NCBI GenBank assembly: GCA_003331625.1
Contig: QOPF01000004.1
Coordinates: 1-64,000 of the forward strand
Reading direction: 5' to 3'
Source: Gammaproteobacteria bacterium
GTDB taxonomy: Bacteria > Pseudomonadota > Gammaproteobacteria > Magnimaribacterales > AG-339-G14
DNA length: 64,000 nucleotides
This document shows, one piece after another, positions 44,035 through 53,588 of this stretch; the stretch's first letter is position 1, and each line of letters begins with the position of its first letter. Below the pieces are notes generated by a model. That model worked only from the letters and a program-made list of their open reading frames with translations. It was not told the DNA's origin and did no database searches. The translations under genes and the position numbers were made by a program.

Positions 44035-44452
44035 CGCTCTCTTCTTTTTCTCTAAGCCAAGACTCTAAAATTAATTTTGCAGCTATTCCATCGTTATCAG
44101 AAATAACTTGTTTAGAACTTTTTTTATTTTCAATCATTAATTCTTTAGCTTCAAAGGTTGTTAAGCGCTCGTCATGAAGTTTACATTTTATATTTAATGA
44201 TTTTTGTATTCTTTTTGCTAACTTCCTAATGAAAAGAGACATTTCACTTTCTGAGTCATCCATGTTTAAAGGCAATCCAATTACAATATATTGAATATCC
44301 CAGTCATTAATTAATTTTTTAAGATCTGTAAATAAATTTTTTTGGTTTTTATAAAAAATTGTTCCATAAGTTGAGGAAGATAATGAAATATTATTCCCAA
44401 CTGCATAACCAACAAATTTTTTTCCGTAATCTATGCCTAATATGTTAGCCAT
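44027..44452 (-). CDS. ruvX: Holliday-junction resolvase-like protein RuvX/YqgF
   Basis: This RNase H-fold protein is implicated in 16S rRNA 5' processing and DNA junction resolution. The 141-residue sequence has ILGIDYGKKFVGYAVG with the first catalytic aspartate, YIVIGLPLNMDDSESEMS, LHDERLTTFEAKELM, and DGIAAKLILESWL with the last acidic residue. It overlaps gshB upstream by 8 bases and dnaG downstream by 8. The usual neighbour yqgE between gshB and ruvX is missing. Confidence 0.95.
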   Translation of the reverse strand: MANILGIDYGKKFVGYAVGNNISLSSSTYGTIFYKNQKNLFTDLKKLINDWDIQYIVIGLPLNMDDSESEMSLFIRKLAKRIQKSLNIKCKLHDERLTTFEAKELMIENKKSSKQVISDNDGIAAKLILESWLREKEESDV

Positions 44453-45386
44453 TAAAATTACTTTCTATTTTTTCTATTAATTTTTTTGCAAGATTTATTT
44501 CTTTTATGTCCATTAGCTCCCTGAAACAAGTTGGACTTGTAATGTTTATTTCAGTTAAATAATTTCCCAGAATATCTATACCCGCAATCATAATTCCTTT
44601 TTTTTCTAAATCTGGTTTTATAGACTGAATAATTTCTTTGTCTCTTTCATTTAATTCCACTACTTCTGCTTTTCCGCCTGCTGCTAAATTACCGCGAAAA
44701 TCGTCTCCCTGCGGAATTCTTGAAACTGCAAATCCACAATCTTCTCCGTCTATTAAGAGGACTCTTTTGTCTCCTTCAAATACTTCTGGAATAAATTTTT
44801 GTATCATCATTTTCTCTTGTTTTTCACTTATTTTATTTAAGAGATTATCTAAATTTTTATCTCCTAATTTAATTCTCTCAATGCCCTGTCCTCCCATTAA
44901 ACCAAGGGGTTTTATGACTACTTCGTTATGATTGTTTATAAATTTTTCTATAATTGATTTAGACGAAGATACTATTGTCTGGGTAATTAAATTTGGATAC
45001 CTAAGTATTGAAAGCTTTTCATTATCATCTCTTAAAGCAGCAGGATTATTAAAAACCTTAACGCCTAAATTCAAGGCAGCTTCTAAAATATAGGTGTTAT
45101 TGACGTAATTCATGTCAAATGGCGGATCTTGTCTCATCAAAATAACATCGAAAAAATCTAGGCTTGTTACAAAGGGAGTATCTTTTTGAAACCACCCAGA
45201 TGCTTTGTACTGAACTGAAATAGAAGAAGTAATACAACTCGGTATTTCCATATCAAAATAGAGGTCATTAGGTTCAACGTAGTAAATTTCATGCTCTGAC
45301 TGTTGTGCTTCTATCATCATGGCTAAAGTAGAGTCTTTTTTATAAGAAATCTTTGATATTGGATCCATTACAAAAGCGAGTTTCAT
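44445..45386 (-). CDS. gshB: Glutathione synthetase
   Basis: GshB ligates glycine to gamma-glutamylcysteine with ATP. The 313-residue ATP-grasp protein begins MKLAFVMDPISKISYKKDST, the family's hallmark, followed by LMRQDPPFDMNYVNNTYILE, VIKPLGLMGGQGIERI and GNLAAGGKAEVVELNERD. Length is normal. It sits between rsmE (four bases) and ruvX (overlap of 8 bases). gshA is not in the window. Confidence 0.97.
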   Translation of the reverse strand: MKLAFVMDPISKISYKKDSTLAMMIEAQQSEHEIYYVEPNDLYFDMEIPSCITSSISVQYKASGWFQKDTPFVTSLDFFDVILMRQDPPFDMNYVNNTYILEAALNLGVKVFNNPAALRDDNEKLSILRYPNLITQTIVSSSKSIIEKFINNHNEVVIKPLGLMGGQGIERIKLGDKNLDNLLNKISEKQEKMMIQKFIPEVFEGDKRVLLIDGEDCGFAVSRIPQGDDFRGNLAAGGKAEVVELNERDKEIIQSIKPDLEKKGIMIAGIDILGNYLTEINITSPTCFRELMDIKEINLAKKLIEKIESNFNG

Positions 45387-45390
45387 TTTT

Positions 45391-46086
45391 TTATATTACT
45401 TTTAACATTGATAACAAAACAGTTGGAACCGTCTCAGTTTTTATAATCAAATCGCCAATAGAAACTCCTTGAAAACCCTTTGACTTAAATGAACTAATCT
45501 CTTCAGGGGAAAATCCACCTTCTGGCCCAATACCTATAAAAATCTCATTTAAACCTGTAAGAGATTTTAAATCTAAATTCTCTCCGGGATGTAGATAATA
45601 TTTATTTTTAGATTTTATTTCTTCTTGCCACTGATCAAGTTTATTAAAACTAAGTTTAGGCATCCAATTATTTCCAGATTGTTCGCATGAGCTTTGTAGG
45701 ATTTTATGCCAACTCTGAATTTTTTTTTCTGATGGTTTTTTTTTGAATTTTGATCTTTGAGTAACCAAACAATCTATTTGATAAATTCCTAATTGAGTCG
45801 TTTCGTTTAGAATTTTTTTAAAATTTTTAATTTCAGCAATGCCTAATGAGATTTTGGGTAATTCTTTTTTTTGTAATTTTAAAGGAGACTTGGCATTTAT
45901 CTTATAAGAGTTTTTTTCTTTAGTTATTACCTTGCCTATTACAGACTGACCTTTAGAGTTAAATAATTCAACCATCTCTCCATCGTTTATTTTTATCACT
46001 GTAAGGTGATGTGAACTCTCCTTGTCTAAGAGATAGGATTTATTTTCAGCCAGTTCCTGATCGAGAAAAATTCGTGGTATTCTCAT
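45391..46086 (-). CDS. rsmE: 16S rRNA m3U1498 methyltransferase
   Basis: RsmE methylates U1498 of 16S rRNA using SAM. The 231-residue SPOUT protein has an N-terminal PUA-like domain (SSHHLTVIKINDGEMVELFN) and a knotted C-terminal domain with IGIGPEGGFSPEEISSFKS and the final SIGDLIIKTETVPTVLL. Its position before gshB is a common gammaproteobacterial arrangement. It is divergent from the histidine phosphatase gene. Confidence 0.95.
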   Translation of the reverse strand: MRIPRIFLDQELAENKSYLLDKESSHHLTVIKINDGEMVELFNSKGQSVIGKVITKEKNSYKINAKSPLKLQKKELPKISLGIAEIKNFKKILNETTQLGIYQIDCLVTQRSKFKKKPSEKKIQSWHKILQSSCEQSGNNWMPKLSFNKLDQWQEEIKSKNKYYLHPGENLDLKSLTGLNEIFIGIGPEGGFSPEEISSFKSKGFQGVSIGDLIIKTETVPTVLLSMLKVI

Positions 46087-46127
46087 AGTTTTATCTTACT
46101 GTAATTAATTATCTTGTTTTAATTTTT

Positions 46128-46682
46128 ATGAAAATATTTATCATAAGACATGGCGAAGCAGCTAAATCTTGGGATCAATCACCCGACCCTAGCTTGAGCG
46201 ATCTAGGAAGAGAACAAGCTATAGAATGTTTTAAAAATTTAAATTCAAAAGAAGATTTACAAGAATTTAATTTGATCTCTAGCCCCTTATCAAGAGCTCA
46301 GGAAACAGCCAATCCCTTTAAAGAAAATTTAGAAAAAAAAGTTCAAATCAAAGAGGCTTTCAAGGAAATTCCTTCGCCAGGTATTTCTCTTTTAGAAAGA
46401 AAAGATTGGTTGCAAGATATCTTTAAGAAAGAATTAAATGAATTAGAAAAGCCTCAACAAATTTGGCAATCAAAAATCATAGCTTCCCTAAAAGAACTAA
46501 AAAACCCTAGCATAATCTTTTCTCACTTTATGGTGATAAATATTGTCGCAAGCACACTTAACAAAAATAAAAAAATTGTTTCTTTTTATCCAGATAATTG
46601 CTCGATAATGGAATTAAGGAAAGATAAAGGAGAATTAGAATTAATATCCTTGGGAGATGAGCTTCAAACTCATATTAACTAA
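46128..46682 (+). CDS. Histidine phosphatase family protein (SixA-like)
   Basis: A 184-residue phosphoglycerate-mutase-type phosphatase. The RHG motif is in IFIIRHGEAA and the partner arginine in SSPLSRAQETA; a second histidine in IIFSHFMVINIVAS completes the active site. SixA (phosphohistidine phosphatase) is a little shorter and shares this layout, but the substrate cannot be told from sequence. Its stop lies against the fis start. Confidence 0.85.
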   Translation: MKIFIIRHGEAAKSWDQSPDPSLSDLGREQAIECFKNLNSKEDLQEFNLISSPLSRAQETANPFKENLEKKVQIKEAFKEIPSPGISLLERKDWLQDIFKKELNELEKPQQIWQSKIIASLKELKNPSIIFSHFMVINIVASTLNKNKKIVSFYPDNCSIMELRKDKGELELISLGDELQTHIN

Positions 46683-46952
46683 ATGAAAAATAGAAATTCT
46701 AATAATCAAGACAGAAAGTCTTTAAAATATCAGGTTGGACTAGCTTTAAGAAGATACTTTAAAGAACTTGATGGAAGTAAAGCCACTAATGTTTTTGAAA
46801 TGGTAACTAAAGAAGTTGAAAAACCTATGCTCGAAGAAGTAATGAAGTTTTGTGACGGTAATAAAACCAAAGCGAGTAAAATTTTAGGTATCAATAGAGT
46901 TACTCTTAGAACAAAATTAAAACAATACGATTTGAATAATGGCAAAAAATAA
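46683..46952 (+). CDS. fis: DNA-binding protein Fis
   Basis: Fis is a nucleoid protein and regulator. The 89-residue sequence has the family's C-terminal half: VFEMVTKEVEKPMLEEVMKF and a helix-turn-helix NKTKASKILGINRVTLRTKL. It begins directly after the histidine phosphatase and overlaps purH by 14 bases. In other gammaproteobacteria fis lies with dusB; here dusB is absent and purH follows, as in pseudomonads. Confidence 0.95.
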   Translation: MKNRNSNNQDRKSLKYQVGLALRRYFKELDGSKATNVFEMVTKEVEKPMLEEVMKFCDGNKTKASKILGINRVTLRTKLKQYDLNNGKK

Positions 46953-48501
46953 GAAAATTAAAATAAAAAGAGCACTACTAAGTGTTTCAGACAAGACTGG
47001 CCTGGTTGAATTTGCAAAAGAACTTAAAAAACTGAATATTGAAATTATTTCTACCGGAGGAACAGAAAAGCTCTTAAGAAAAAATAAAATTCCGGTTATT
47101 ACAGCAGAAGAATTTACTGGATCTCCTGAAATGATGAATGGGAGAGTAAAAACCTTAGTTCCAAAAATTCATGGAGCCATTCTCTCTAGAAGAAATCAAG
47201 ATAAAGAAGAAATAAAAAAACATGGCATCCAAGAAATAGATTTAGTTGTAGTAAATCTTTATCCCTTTGAAGAAACAATTAAGAAAAAGAATATTTCTAT
47301 TGAAGAAGCAATAGAAAATATAGATATTGGAGGACCTACGATGCTTAGATCGGCAGCAAAAAATTTTTTTCATGTCGCCGTTATTGCCTCTTCAAGTCTA
47401 TATAAAAATTTCATCTCCGATTTAAAAAGTGATTCTGGTAAGTGTTCTTACGAAGTTAGGAGAAAGTTATCTTTAAAAGCTTTTGAACATGTAGCAAATT
47501 ATGACATTGCAATTGCTAACTTTTTATCTAGCTTTGACGATCAAGTACCAGAGAAATTTTTCACCAGTCATAAACTTAAACAAGAGTTAAGATATGGAGA
47601 AAATCCTCATCAATCCGCAAATTTTTATATAAATTCTGGGTCGAATGGAGCAGGAATCACCTCAGCAAAACAAATCCAAGGTAAAGAACTTTCTTACAAC
47701 AATATTGCCGACACTGATGCTGCAATAGAATGTGTCTCAAATTTTGAGAAGCCGTCTTGTGTAATTGTCAAACATGCAAATCCTTGTGGAGTTGCATCCG
47801 GAAAGACTTTATTAGAGGCATATGAAAATGCATTTTCTTGCGACGAAACCTCAGCATTTGGCGGAATTATTGCACTGAATAAACCTTTAGATAAGATTAC
47901 GGCAAAGAAGATTATCGAAAATCAATTTGTTGAGGTAATTGCTGCGCCTGCTATAAATCCTGCAGCAAAAAAGGTTATTTCTACAAAAAAGAATGTGCGT
48001 CTTTTATTGATTAAAGATTTGTTTTATAAACCAACCGGTTTTAAAACCTTAACAATGAATCAAGGTATTCTGGTACAGAATGTTGATGACGGAGTTGTAA
48101 CAAAAAAGGATTTAAAAGTTGTAACTAAGAAAAAACCTACCTCAAAACAAATCAATGACGCTCTATTTGCTTGGCGTGTTGGAAAATATGTTAAATCCAA
48201 TGCAATTGTTTATGCAAAAAATAATATGACACTTGGTATAGGTGCTGGACAGATGAGTAGAATTGATAGTGCACAAATTGCAGTAAATAAAGCCAAAAAA
48301 GCAGGATTTAACCTTAAAGGAGCCACGATGGCCTCAGACGCTTTTTTTCCTTTTCGGGATAGTATTGATGAGGCGGCAAAAAATGGTATCCAATGTGTGA
48401 TTCAGCCAGGTGGCTCTATAAGAGATAAAGAAGTCATAGCAGCAGCCAATGAAGCAAACATGATTATGTTTTTCACCAACATGCGTCACTTTAGACATTA
48501 A
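46939..48501 (+). CDS. purH: Bifunctional AICAR transformylase / IMP cyclohydrolase
   Basis: PurH performs the last two steps of IMP synthesis. The 520 residues contain the N-terminal MGS-like cyclohydrolase domain (ALLSVSDKTGLVEFAKEL, STGGTEKLL) and the C-terminal transformylase with the catalytic VKHANPCGVA lysine-histidine pair, AFGGIIALN and AITFPFRD-like DAFFPFRDSID. Length matches the ~529 of E. coli. Its start lies inside fis, and purD follows after two bases, an operon. Confidence 0.98.
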   Translation: MAKNKKIKIKRALLSVSDKTGLVEFAKELKKLNIEIISTGGTEKLLRKNKIPVITAEEFTGSPEMMNGRVKTLVPKIHGAILSRRNQDKEEIKKHGIQEIDLVVVNLYPFEETIKKKNISIEEAIENIDIGGPTMLRSAAKNFFHVAVIASSSLYKNFISDLKSDSGKCSYEVRRKLSLKAFEHVANYDIAIANFLSSFDDQVPEKFFTSHKLKQELRYGENPHQSANFYINSGSNGAGITSAKQIQGKELSYNNIADTDAAIECVSNFEKPSCVIVKHANPCGVASGKTLLEAYENAFSCDETSAFGGIIALNKPLDKITAKKIIENQFVEVIAAPAINPAAKKVISTKKNVRLLLIKDLFYKPTGFKTLTMNQGILVQNVDDGVVTKKDLKVVTKKKPTSKQINDALFAWRVGKYVKSNAIVYAKNNMTLGIGAGQMSRIDSAQIAVNKAKKAGFNLKGATMASDAFFPFRDSIDEAAKNGIQCVIQPGGSIRDKEVIAAANEANMIMFFTNMRHFRH

Positions 48502-48503
48502 TA

Positions 48504-49769
48504 ATGAAAGTCCTAGTCATAGGTTCTGGAGGAAGAGAACATGCGCTAGTTTGGAAACTCGCCCAAAGTAATTTATGTACAAAAATTTATGCTGCTCCAG
48601 GAAATGCCGGTACTTCTGATGAACCCAAAACAGAAAATGTTGATTTAAATTCCGAAGATTTAGATGGTCTACTTGCTTTTGCAAAAACCAAAGAAATAGA
48701 TCTTACAATTGTTGGTCCAGAAGCTCCTTTAGTTCTTGGCTTAATCGATTTATTCGAAAAAAATAATCTACTTTGCTTGGGTCCGAATAAACTCGCTGCT
48801 CAAATGGAAGGTTCCAAAATATTCATGAAAGATGTTTTAAAAAAAGGGAACATTCCTACTGCAACTTATGAAGTATTTTCGGATCCAAAGCTAGCAAAAG
48901 AATTTCTAGAAAAGTGTGACATTCCTATTGTCTTAAAAGCTGATGGACTTGCAGGTGGGAAAGGTGTGATTGTTGCTTTTTCTAGAGAAGAAGCTTTGGA
49001 AGCACTTAATTCTTTAATGATCGAACAAAAACTTGGATCTGCTGGAGATAATCTTGTTATTGAAGAGTTTTTAAAAGGTGAAGAAGCAAGTTTTATTGTG
49101 CTATGTGATGGTGAAAGTGTTATTCCTTTAGCAAGCTCTCAGGATCATAAACAAAGAGATGACGGCGACCACGGACCAAATACAGGCGGAATGGGAGCTT
49201 ATTCCCCTACTCCTTTAATTACAGAAGAATTTAATGCAGAAATTATGAAGGAAATAATTCTCCCGACTTTAGCTGAGCTTAAAAGAAGAGATATAGCCTA
49301 TAAAGGTTTTTTATATGCTGGTTTGATGATCGATGAGCAAGAAATTAAGGTCTTGGAATACAACTGTAGATTTGGGGATCCAGAAACTCAGCCAATATTG
49401 ATGAGAATGAAAAGTGATTTTCTTGATTTATGCTTAAAGGCTGCAAAACAGGAATTAAAAGGAGAGCAGATTAAGTGGGATGAAAGATTTGCTTTAGGTG
49501 TTGTCATGGCTTCAAAAGGCTATCCTGAGAAATATGAGACTGGTTTTCCAATCATGGGAATAAATGAAGAAAATGAAACTACCAAAGTATTTCATTGTGG
49601 AACTAAAAAAGAAGGTGAAGAGATTCTTTCAAATGGTGGTCGAGTTCTTTGTGTCACTGGGTTAGGAAATAATTTAGATGCTGCTTTTGAAAAAGCCTAT
49701 GAAGTAACTTCTAAAATTAGTTGGAATGGCGCCTTTTATAGAAAAGACATTGGAAAAAGAAATCAGTAA
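48504..49769 (+). CDS. purD: Phosphoribosylamine-glycine ligase
   Basis: PurD (GARS) joins glycine to phosphoribosylamine in purine synthesis. The 421-residue ATP-grasp enzyme begins MKVLVIGSGGREHALVWKLA and shows IVLKADGLAGGKGVIVAF, PLASSQDHKQRDDGDHGPN and EYNCRFGDPETQPIL, all standard. It ends three bases from the stop of convergent trpC with no hairpin terminator visible between them. Confidence 0.98.
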   Translation: MKVLVIGSGGREHALVWKLAQSNLCTKIYAAPGNAGTSDEPKTENVDLNSEDLDGLLAFAKTKEIDLTIVGPEAPLVLGLIDLFEKNNLLCLGPNKLAAQMEGSKIFMKDVLKKGNIPTATYEVFSDPKLAKEFLEKCDIPIVLKADGLAGGKGVIVAFSREEALEALNSLMIEQKLGSAGDNLVIEEFLKGEEASFIVLCDGESVIPLASSQDHKQRDDGDHGPNTGGMGAYSPTPLITEEFNAEIMKEIILPTLAELKRRDIAYKGFLYAGLMIDEQEIKVLEYNCRFGDPETQPILMRMKSDFLDLCLKAAKQELKGEQIKWDERFALGVVMASKGYPEKYETGFPIMGINEENETTKVFHCGTKKEGEEILSNGGRVLCVTGLGNNLDAAFEKAYEVTSKISWNGAFYRKDIGKRNQ

Positions 49770-49772
49770 ATA

Positions 49773-50555
49773 TTAGACAAGAATTTCTTTAAGGGCTTTG
49801 CCCGGACTTGGCTCTCGCATAAAACTTTCGCCAATAAGAAAGCTATGAATGCCTTGCTCTTTGGAAGATAAAATATCCTCTCTTGTACTAATACCGCTTT
49901 CAGAAACTACAACCACATCTTTGGATATTTGCTTAGCTAGTTCGATTGCTAAATTTTTATCGACCTCAAACGTTGTCAGATCTCTATTATTGATACCGAC
50001 CAACTTAGGATCGATGGACAAAGCTATATTTAATTCATCTTCCGAGTGAACTTCAATCAAAACATCCAGATTTAACTCTTCTGCCAATTGAGAAAAGTCC
50101 TTCAACTGGACTAAATCAAGGGCAGCAACTATCAAAAGTATACAGTCTCCTCCTGAGGCTTTAGTTTCGTATATTTGATATGGCTCAATCATGAAATCTT
50201 TTCTTAAAATTGGTAATGTACAGATGTTTCTTACCATATCTAGGTACTCTAATTTTCCTTGGAAAAATGGTTCATCTGTGAGGATACTTAAAGAAGTAGC
50301 GCCATTTACTTCATAATCTTCTGCAATCTTTTTTGGTTCAAAATCCTGCCTTATAAGGCCTTTGCTGGGTGATGCCTTTTTAATTTCAGCAATAATAGCT
50401 GTTTCTTCCTTAAAAACTTTAGTTGAAATTGCCTCAATAAAGCCTCTTTTCTCATATTTTTCAAAATCTTCCTCTAAAGATGAAATCGGCCTATATGAAC
50501 TAGACTTTTTAACTGTTTCTTTAGTAGTTTCTATTATTTTATTAAGCTGATTCAT
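49773..50555 (-). CDS. trpC: Indole-3-glycerol phosphate synthase
   Basis: TrpC closes the indole ring from carboxyphenylaminodeoxyribulose phosphate. The 260-residue TIM barrel has IAEIKKASPSKGLIR, LPILRKDFMIEPYQI with a catalytic lysine, LVGINNRDLTTFEVD and VVVSESGISTREDI. It is single-function, without a TrpF domain, as in pseudomonads rather than enterics. It overlaps trpD by 14 bases and ends the trp unit; trpB, trpA and trpF are not in the window. Confidence 0.98.
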   Translation of the reverse strand: MNQLNKIIETTKETVKKSSSYRPISSLEEDFEKYEKRGFIEAISTKVFKEETAIIAEIKKASPSKGLIRQDFEPKKIAEDYEVNGATSLSILTDEPFFQGKLEYLDMVRNICTLPILRKDFMIEPYQIYETKASGGDCILLIVAALDLVQLKDFSQLAEELNLDVLIEVHSEDELNIALSIDPKLVGINNRDLTTFEVDKNLAIELAKQISKDVVVVSESGISTREDILSSKEQGIHSFLIGESFMREPSPGKALKEILV

Positions 50556-51573
50556 TGAAATTGTTGGAAAAGGTAGCTAATTCTTTAAGCTTATCTAAAG
50601 CTGATCCTGACTTTATTACATCAATTGCTATCTCAAATGCTTTTTCAAAGCTACCTACTAAGTCAGATACATAAATTACAGCAGCAGCATTTAAACTTGT
50701 TATATCTTCTCCAGATTTAAAACCTTTGTTTTGAAGAGTTGTTTTTATCAGTTCCAGACTCTCTGAAGGGGAGCCTATTTGTAGATCATTTAAATCTTCT
50801 TGATGAATATCAAAATCTTTTGGATTAATTTCATATTCTTTTATTTTATTATTTTCCAATTCCGCCACTAATGTTTTATCTGCCGAACTAATTTCATCAA
50901 GACCATCTTTAGAATGAAAAACCATTGCTTTGATGGTTCCAAGGTTCTTTAAAGATTCTGCAACAGGTAAAACCCATTTAGGATCATAAACTCCAATACA
51001 TTGTCTTTTCGCACCTGCGGGATTTGTAAGTGGCCCAAGTAAATTGAATATAGTTTTATCAGCAATTCGTTTTCTTGCTGGCATTACATATTTCATTCCC
51101 GGATGAAAATTTTGAGCAAACATAAATCCAATTCCAATTTCTTCAATGCATTTTGCAACTTGATTTGGACTAAGACTCAAATTCACATTAGCTACTTCTA
51201 AGACGTCAGCACTTCCACTTTTTCCAGTTGCAGTCCTATTACCATGTTTTGCAATTTTTACTTTTGCCGCTGCTGATACCAGACCTGCTGTTGTAGATAC
51301 GTTCATCATACTTTTCCCAAGACCTCCTGTTCCGCAACAGTCAACAAGATTGTCTCTCACTTTCAAATCAACTTTTAAGGAAGCAGCTCGCATAGCTAAA
51401 ACAGCTCCAGTTAATTCGTCTGATGTTTCTCCTTTTGCCGAAAGACTAAGAAGAAAGTTTTCAATCTCTTGATCTGAAATCTTTCCAAAAAAAATTTCTT
51501 GCATGACATGAGCGGTTTCTTCTTGAGAAAGATTTTTTGAGGAAACTTTAGATATGATTTCAGTTGAGTTCAT
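50542..51573 (-). CDS. trpD: Anthranilate phosphoribosyltransferase
   Basis: TrpD transfers phosphoribose from PRPP to anthranilate. The 343-residue protein has the PRPP-binding CGTGGLGKSMMNVSTT, AKHGNRTATGKSGSADVLE and FMFAQNFHPGMKYVMPARK with NLLGPLTNPA. It is free-standing, not fused to TrpG. It overlaps trpG upstream by four bases and trpC by 14, indicating coupled translation. Confidence 0.98.
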   Translation of the reverse strand: MNSTEIISKVSSKNLSQEETAHVMQEIFFGKISDQEIENFLLSLSAKGETSDELTGAVLAMRAASLKVDLKVRDNLVDCCGTGGLGKSMMNVSTTAGLVSAAAKVKIAKHGNRTATGKSGSADVLEVANVNLSLSPNQVAKCIEEIGIGFMFAQNFHPGMKYVMPARKRIADKTIFNLLGPLTNPAGAKRQCIGVYDPKWVLPVAESLKNLGTIKAMVFHSKDGLDEISSADKTLVAELENNKIKEYEINPKDFDIHQEDLNDLQIGSPSESLELIKTTLQNKGFKSGEDITSLNAAAVIYVSDLVGSFEKAFEIAIDVIKSGSALDKLKELATFSNNFNESA

Positions 51574-52136
51574 ATTGTATTTAAAAAATTAGAAAGAAGC
51601 TTTTTCCCATCTTCGGTCATGATTGATTCTGGATGAAACTGAACTCCACTAACGTTCAATTTCGAATGCTGAATTCCCATGACAGAACCATCTTTAGTTC
51701 GAGCATTGATTATGAAATCTTTCGAAAGTGTTTTCTCTTCAATAACCAATGAATGATATCTGGTTGCAGTGAAATTTTTGGACATATCTTGAAATAGATA
51801 ATTGCCGTCATGGAGTATTTCAGAGGTCTTACCATGCATAAGTTCTTTAGCTTTTATGATGTTTGCACCAAAGACTGCGCCAATGGCTTGATGTCCCAAA
51901 CATACGCCTAGAATAGGCTTGTTTTCCTTAAAAGATTCAATAACTTGCATAGATATCCCAGACTCTTTTGGAGTACAAGGTCCTGGGGAAATTACGATAT
52001 ATTTTGGGTCTAGTTTCTTTATTTCTTCTATTGTTATTTGGTCATTTCTAAAGGTATGAACCTCTTGACCTAACTCTCCAAAGTATTGGACTAAATTGTA
52101 AGTAAAAGAGTCGTAATTATCGATCATCAACAACAT
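51570..52136 (-). CDS. trpG: Anthranilate synthase glutamine amidotransferase subunit
   Basis: TrpG supplies ammonia from glutamine to TrpE. The 188-residue class I amidotransferase has LLMIDNYDSFTYNLVQY, ISPGPCTPKESGIS, the nucleophile in GVCLGHQAIG and the HxE part in GVQFHPESIMT. Adjacent to trpE (one base) and trpD (overlap), it fits tryptophan synthesis, though such subunits can also serve folate synthesis (PabA). Confidence 0.96.
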   Translation of the reverse strand: MLLMIDNYDSFTYNLVQYFGELGQEVHTFRNDQITIEEIKKLDPKYIVISPGPCTPKESGISMQVIESFKENKPILGVCLGHQAIGAVFGANIIKAKELMHGKTSEILHDGNYLFQDMSKNFTATRYHSLVIEEKTLSKDFIINARTKDGSVMGIQHSKLNVSGVQFHPESIMTEDGKKLLSNFLNTI

Positions 52137-53588
52137 TTATGAACCTATATTATCTATCGCTTTTACTATTGCCATGGATTTATTATTCACTTCTTCCCAT
52201 TCTTTCTCAGCAATAGAATCTGCAACTATACCGCCGCCTGCTCCAACGTAAATTTTATTATCTTTGATGACTGCGCTTCTAATCACAATAGCAGTATCCA
52301 TATTTCCTGACCAAGATATATACCCTACTGCTCCGCCATATATTCTTCTTCTAGAAACTTCCAGTTCATCAATAATTTCCATAGCTCTAACTTTAGGAGC
52401 ACCAGTCAAAGTTCCAGCCGGAAATGTTGCTCTTAATGCTGCTATGGGAGATATGTTATCTCTAACTTTTCCCACAACATTTGAAACCAAATGCATAACA
52501 TGCGAGTACCTTTCTATTATCATTTTTTCATTAGTATTTACTGAGCCAATTTCAGCAACTCTGCCAATATCATTTCGTCCTAAATCTATCAGCATCAAAT
52601 GTTCTGCTAATTCCTTAGGATCATTTTTAAGTTCATTTTCAAGTTGCTTATCTTCCTCTTCATTCTTTCCTCTGGGTTTTGTTCCTGCAATTGGCCTGAC
52701 TGTAATATCGCCACGTTCAAGTCTCACTAAAATTTCTGGAGAAGACCCAACTAATTGGTAGTCTCCGAAATCGAAGAAAAACATATAAGGGGAAGGATTT
52801 AATTTTCTAAGAGATTTATAAAGCTCGAAAGGAGGTAGATCAAAATCTGCAGATCTTTCTTGAGCAAATACAACTTGCATTACATCGCCTTCAACTATGT
52901 AATCTTTTATTTTTTTAATACGCTTCGAATATTCCTCGAAATTCATATTAGATTCAAAATTAATTTCTTTCTTTTCTAACATTTTAATTTCTTCTAAAGT
53001 TTCTATTGATTCGAGTTCTTTAATTAAGGCTTCAATTTCAGAAAAAGTTTTTTCATAAGAATTTGCTATTGCAGGATCTACGAAGAAAACAATTTCGAGC
53101 GTTTTTTCTAAATTGTCAAAAATCATTACTTTGTCAGATATAAGTAAATTTATATCTTCTATTTCATGTTTCGGCTTAGAAGAGTTTTCCGAAAGTTTAT
53201 TTTCTATCAATCTAATGGTTTCATAGCCAAAAAATCCTACTAATCCTCCAGAAAAAATTGGTAATTTTCCGTTTTCAGGGTAAAAATTTTCTTTAAGGTA
53301 GTTTTCAATAAACTTTAAAGGGTCTGTAGCTGATTTTTTTTCTTTTTTTCCGTTAATAGTTAGGTAAATTTCATCATTTTTTACCTTAATTGAAGAATCT
53401 GAAGGTAAACCGATAATTGAATATCTACCCCATTTCATGTCTAATTCTGCAGATTCAAGAAAATAGGAGCCTTTAGACTTAAATTTCTCAAAAATATCAA
53501 TAGGCAAAAGGGTTTCGGCCTTAATTTTTTTTGATAAAGGTACACGATTATATGTACCTTTATTATTATAAAATTCTTTTTCTTCCAT
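52137..53588 (-). CDS. trpE: Anthranilate synthase component I
   Basis: TrpE converts chorismate to anthranilate with ammonia from TrpG. The 483-residue protein has the N-terminal regulatory part including LLESAELDMKWGRYSIIG-like FLESAELDMKWGRYSIIGLP (tryptophan feedback region) and the catalytic domain with PSPYMFFFDFGDYQLVGSSPE, RPIAGTKPRG, DLGRNDIGRV and GGGIVADSIAEKEWEE. No leader peptide or attenuator is visible, since the DUF192 gene ends directly before it. Any control probably acts at the start of the larger unit. Confidence 0.97.
   Translation of the reverse strand: MEEKEFYNNKGTYNRVPLSKKIKAETLLPIDIFEKFKSKGSYFLESAELDMKWGRYSIIGLPSDSSIKVKNDEIYLTINGKKEKKSATDPLKFIENYLKENFYPENGKLPIFSGGLVGFFGYETIRLIENKLSENSSKPKHEIEDINLLISDKVMIFDNLEKTLEIVFFVDPAIANSYEKTFSEIEALIKELESIETLEEIKMLEKKEINFESNMNFEEYSKRIKKIKDYIVEGDVMQVVFAQERSADFDLPPFELYKSLRKLNPSPYMFFFDFGDYQLVGSSPEILVRLERGDITVRPIAGTKPRGKNEEEDKQLENELKNDPKELAEHLMLIDLGRNDIGRVAEIGSVNTNEKMIIERYSHVMHLVSNVVGKVRDNISPIAALRATFPAGTLTGAPKVRAMEIIDELEVSRRRIYGGAVGYISWSGNMDTAIVIRSAVIKDNKIYVGAGGGIVADSIAEKEWEEVNNKSMAIVKAIDNIGS

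Noticed and set aside
52264-52761. 165-residue plus-strand ORF
   Set aside because: Antisense shadow of trpE, which carries all expected anthranilate synthase motifs.
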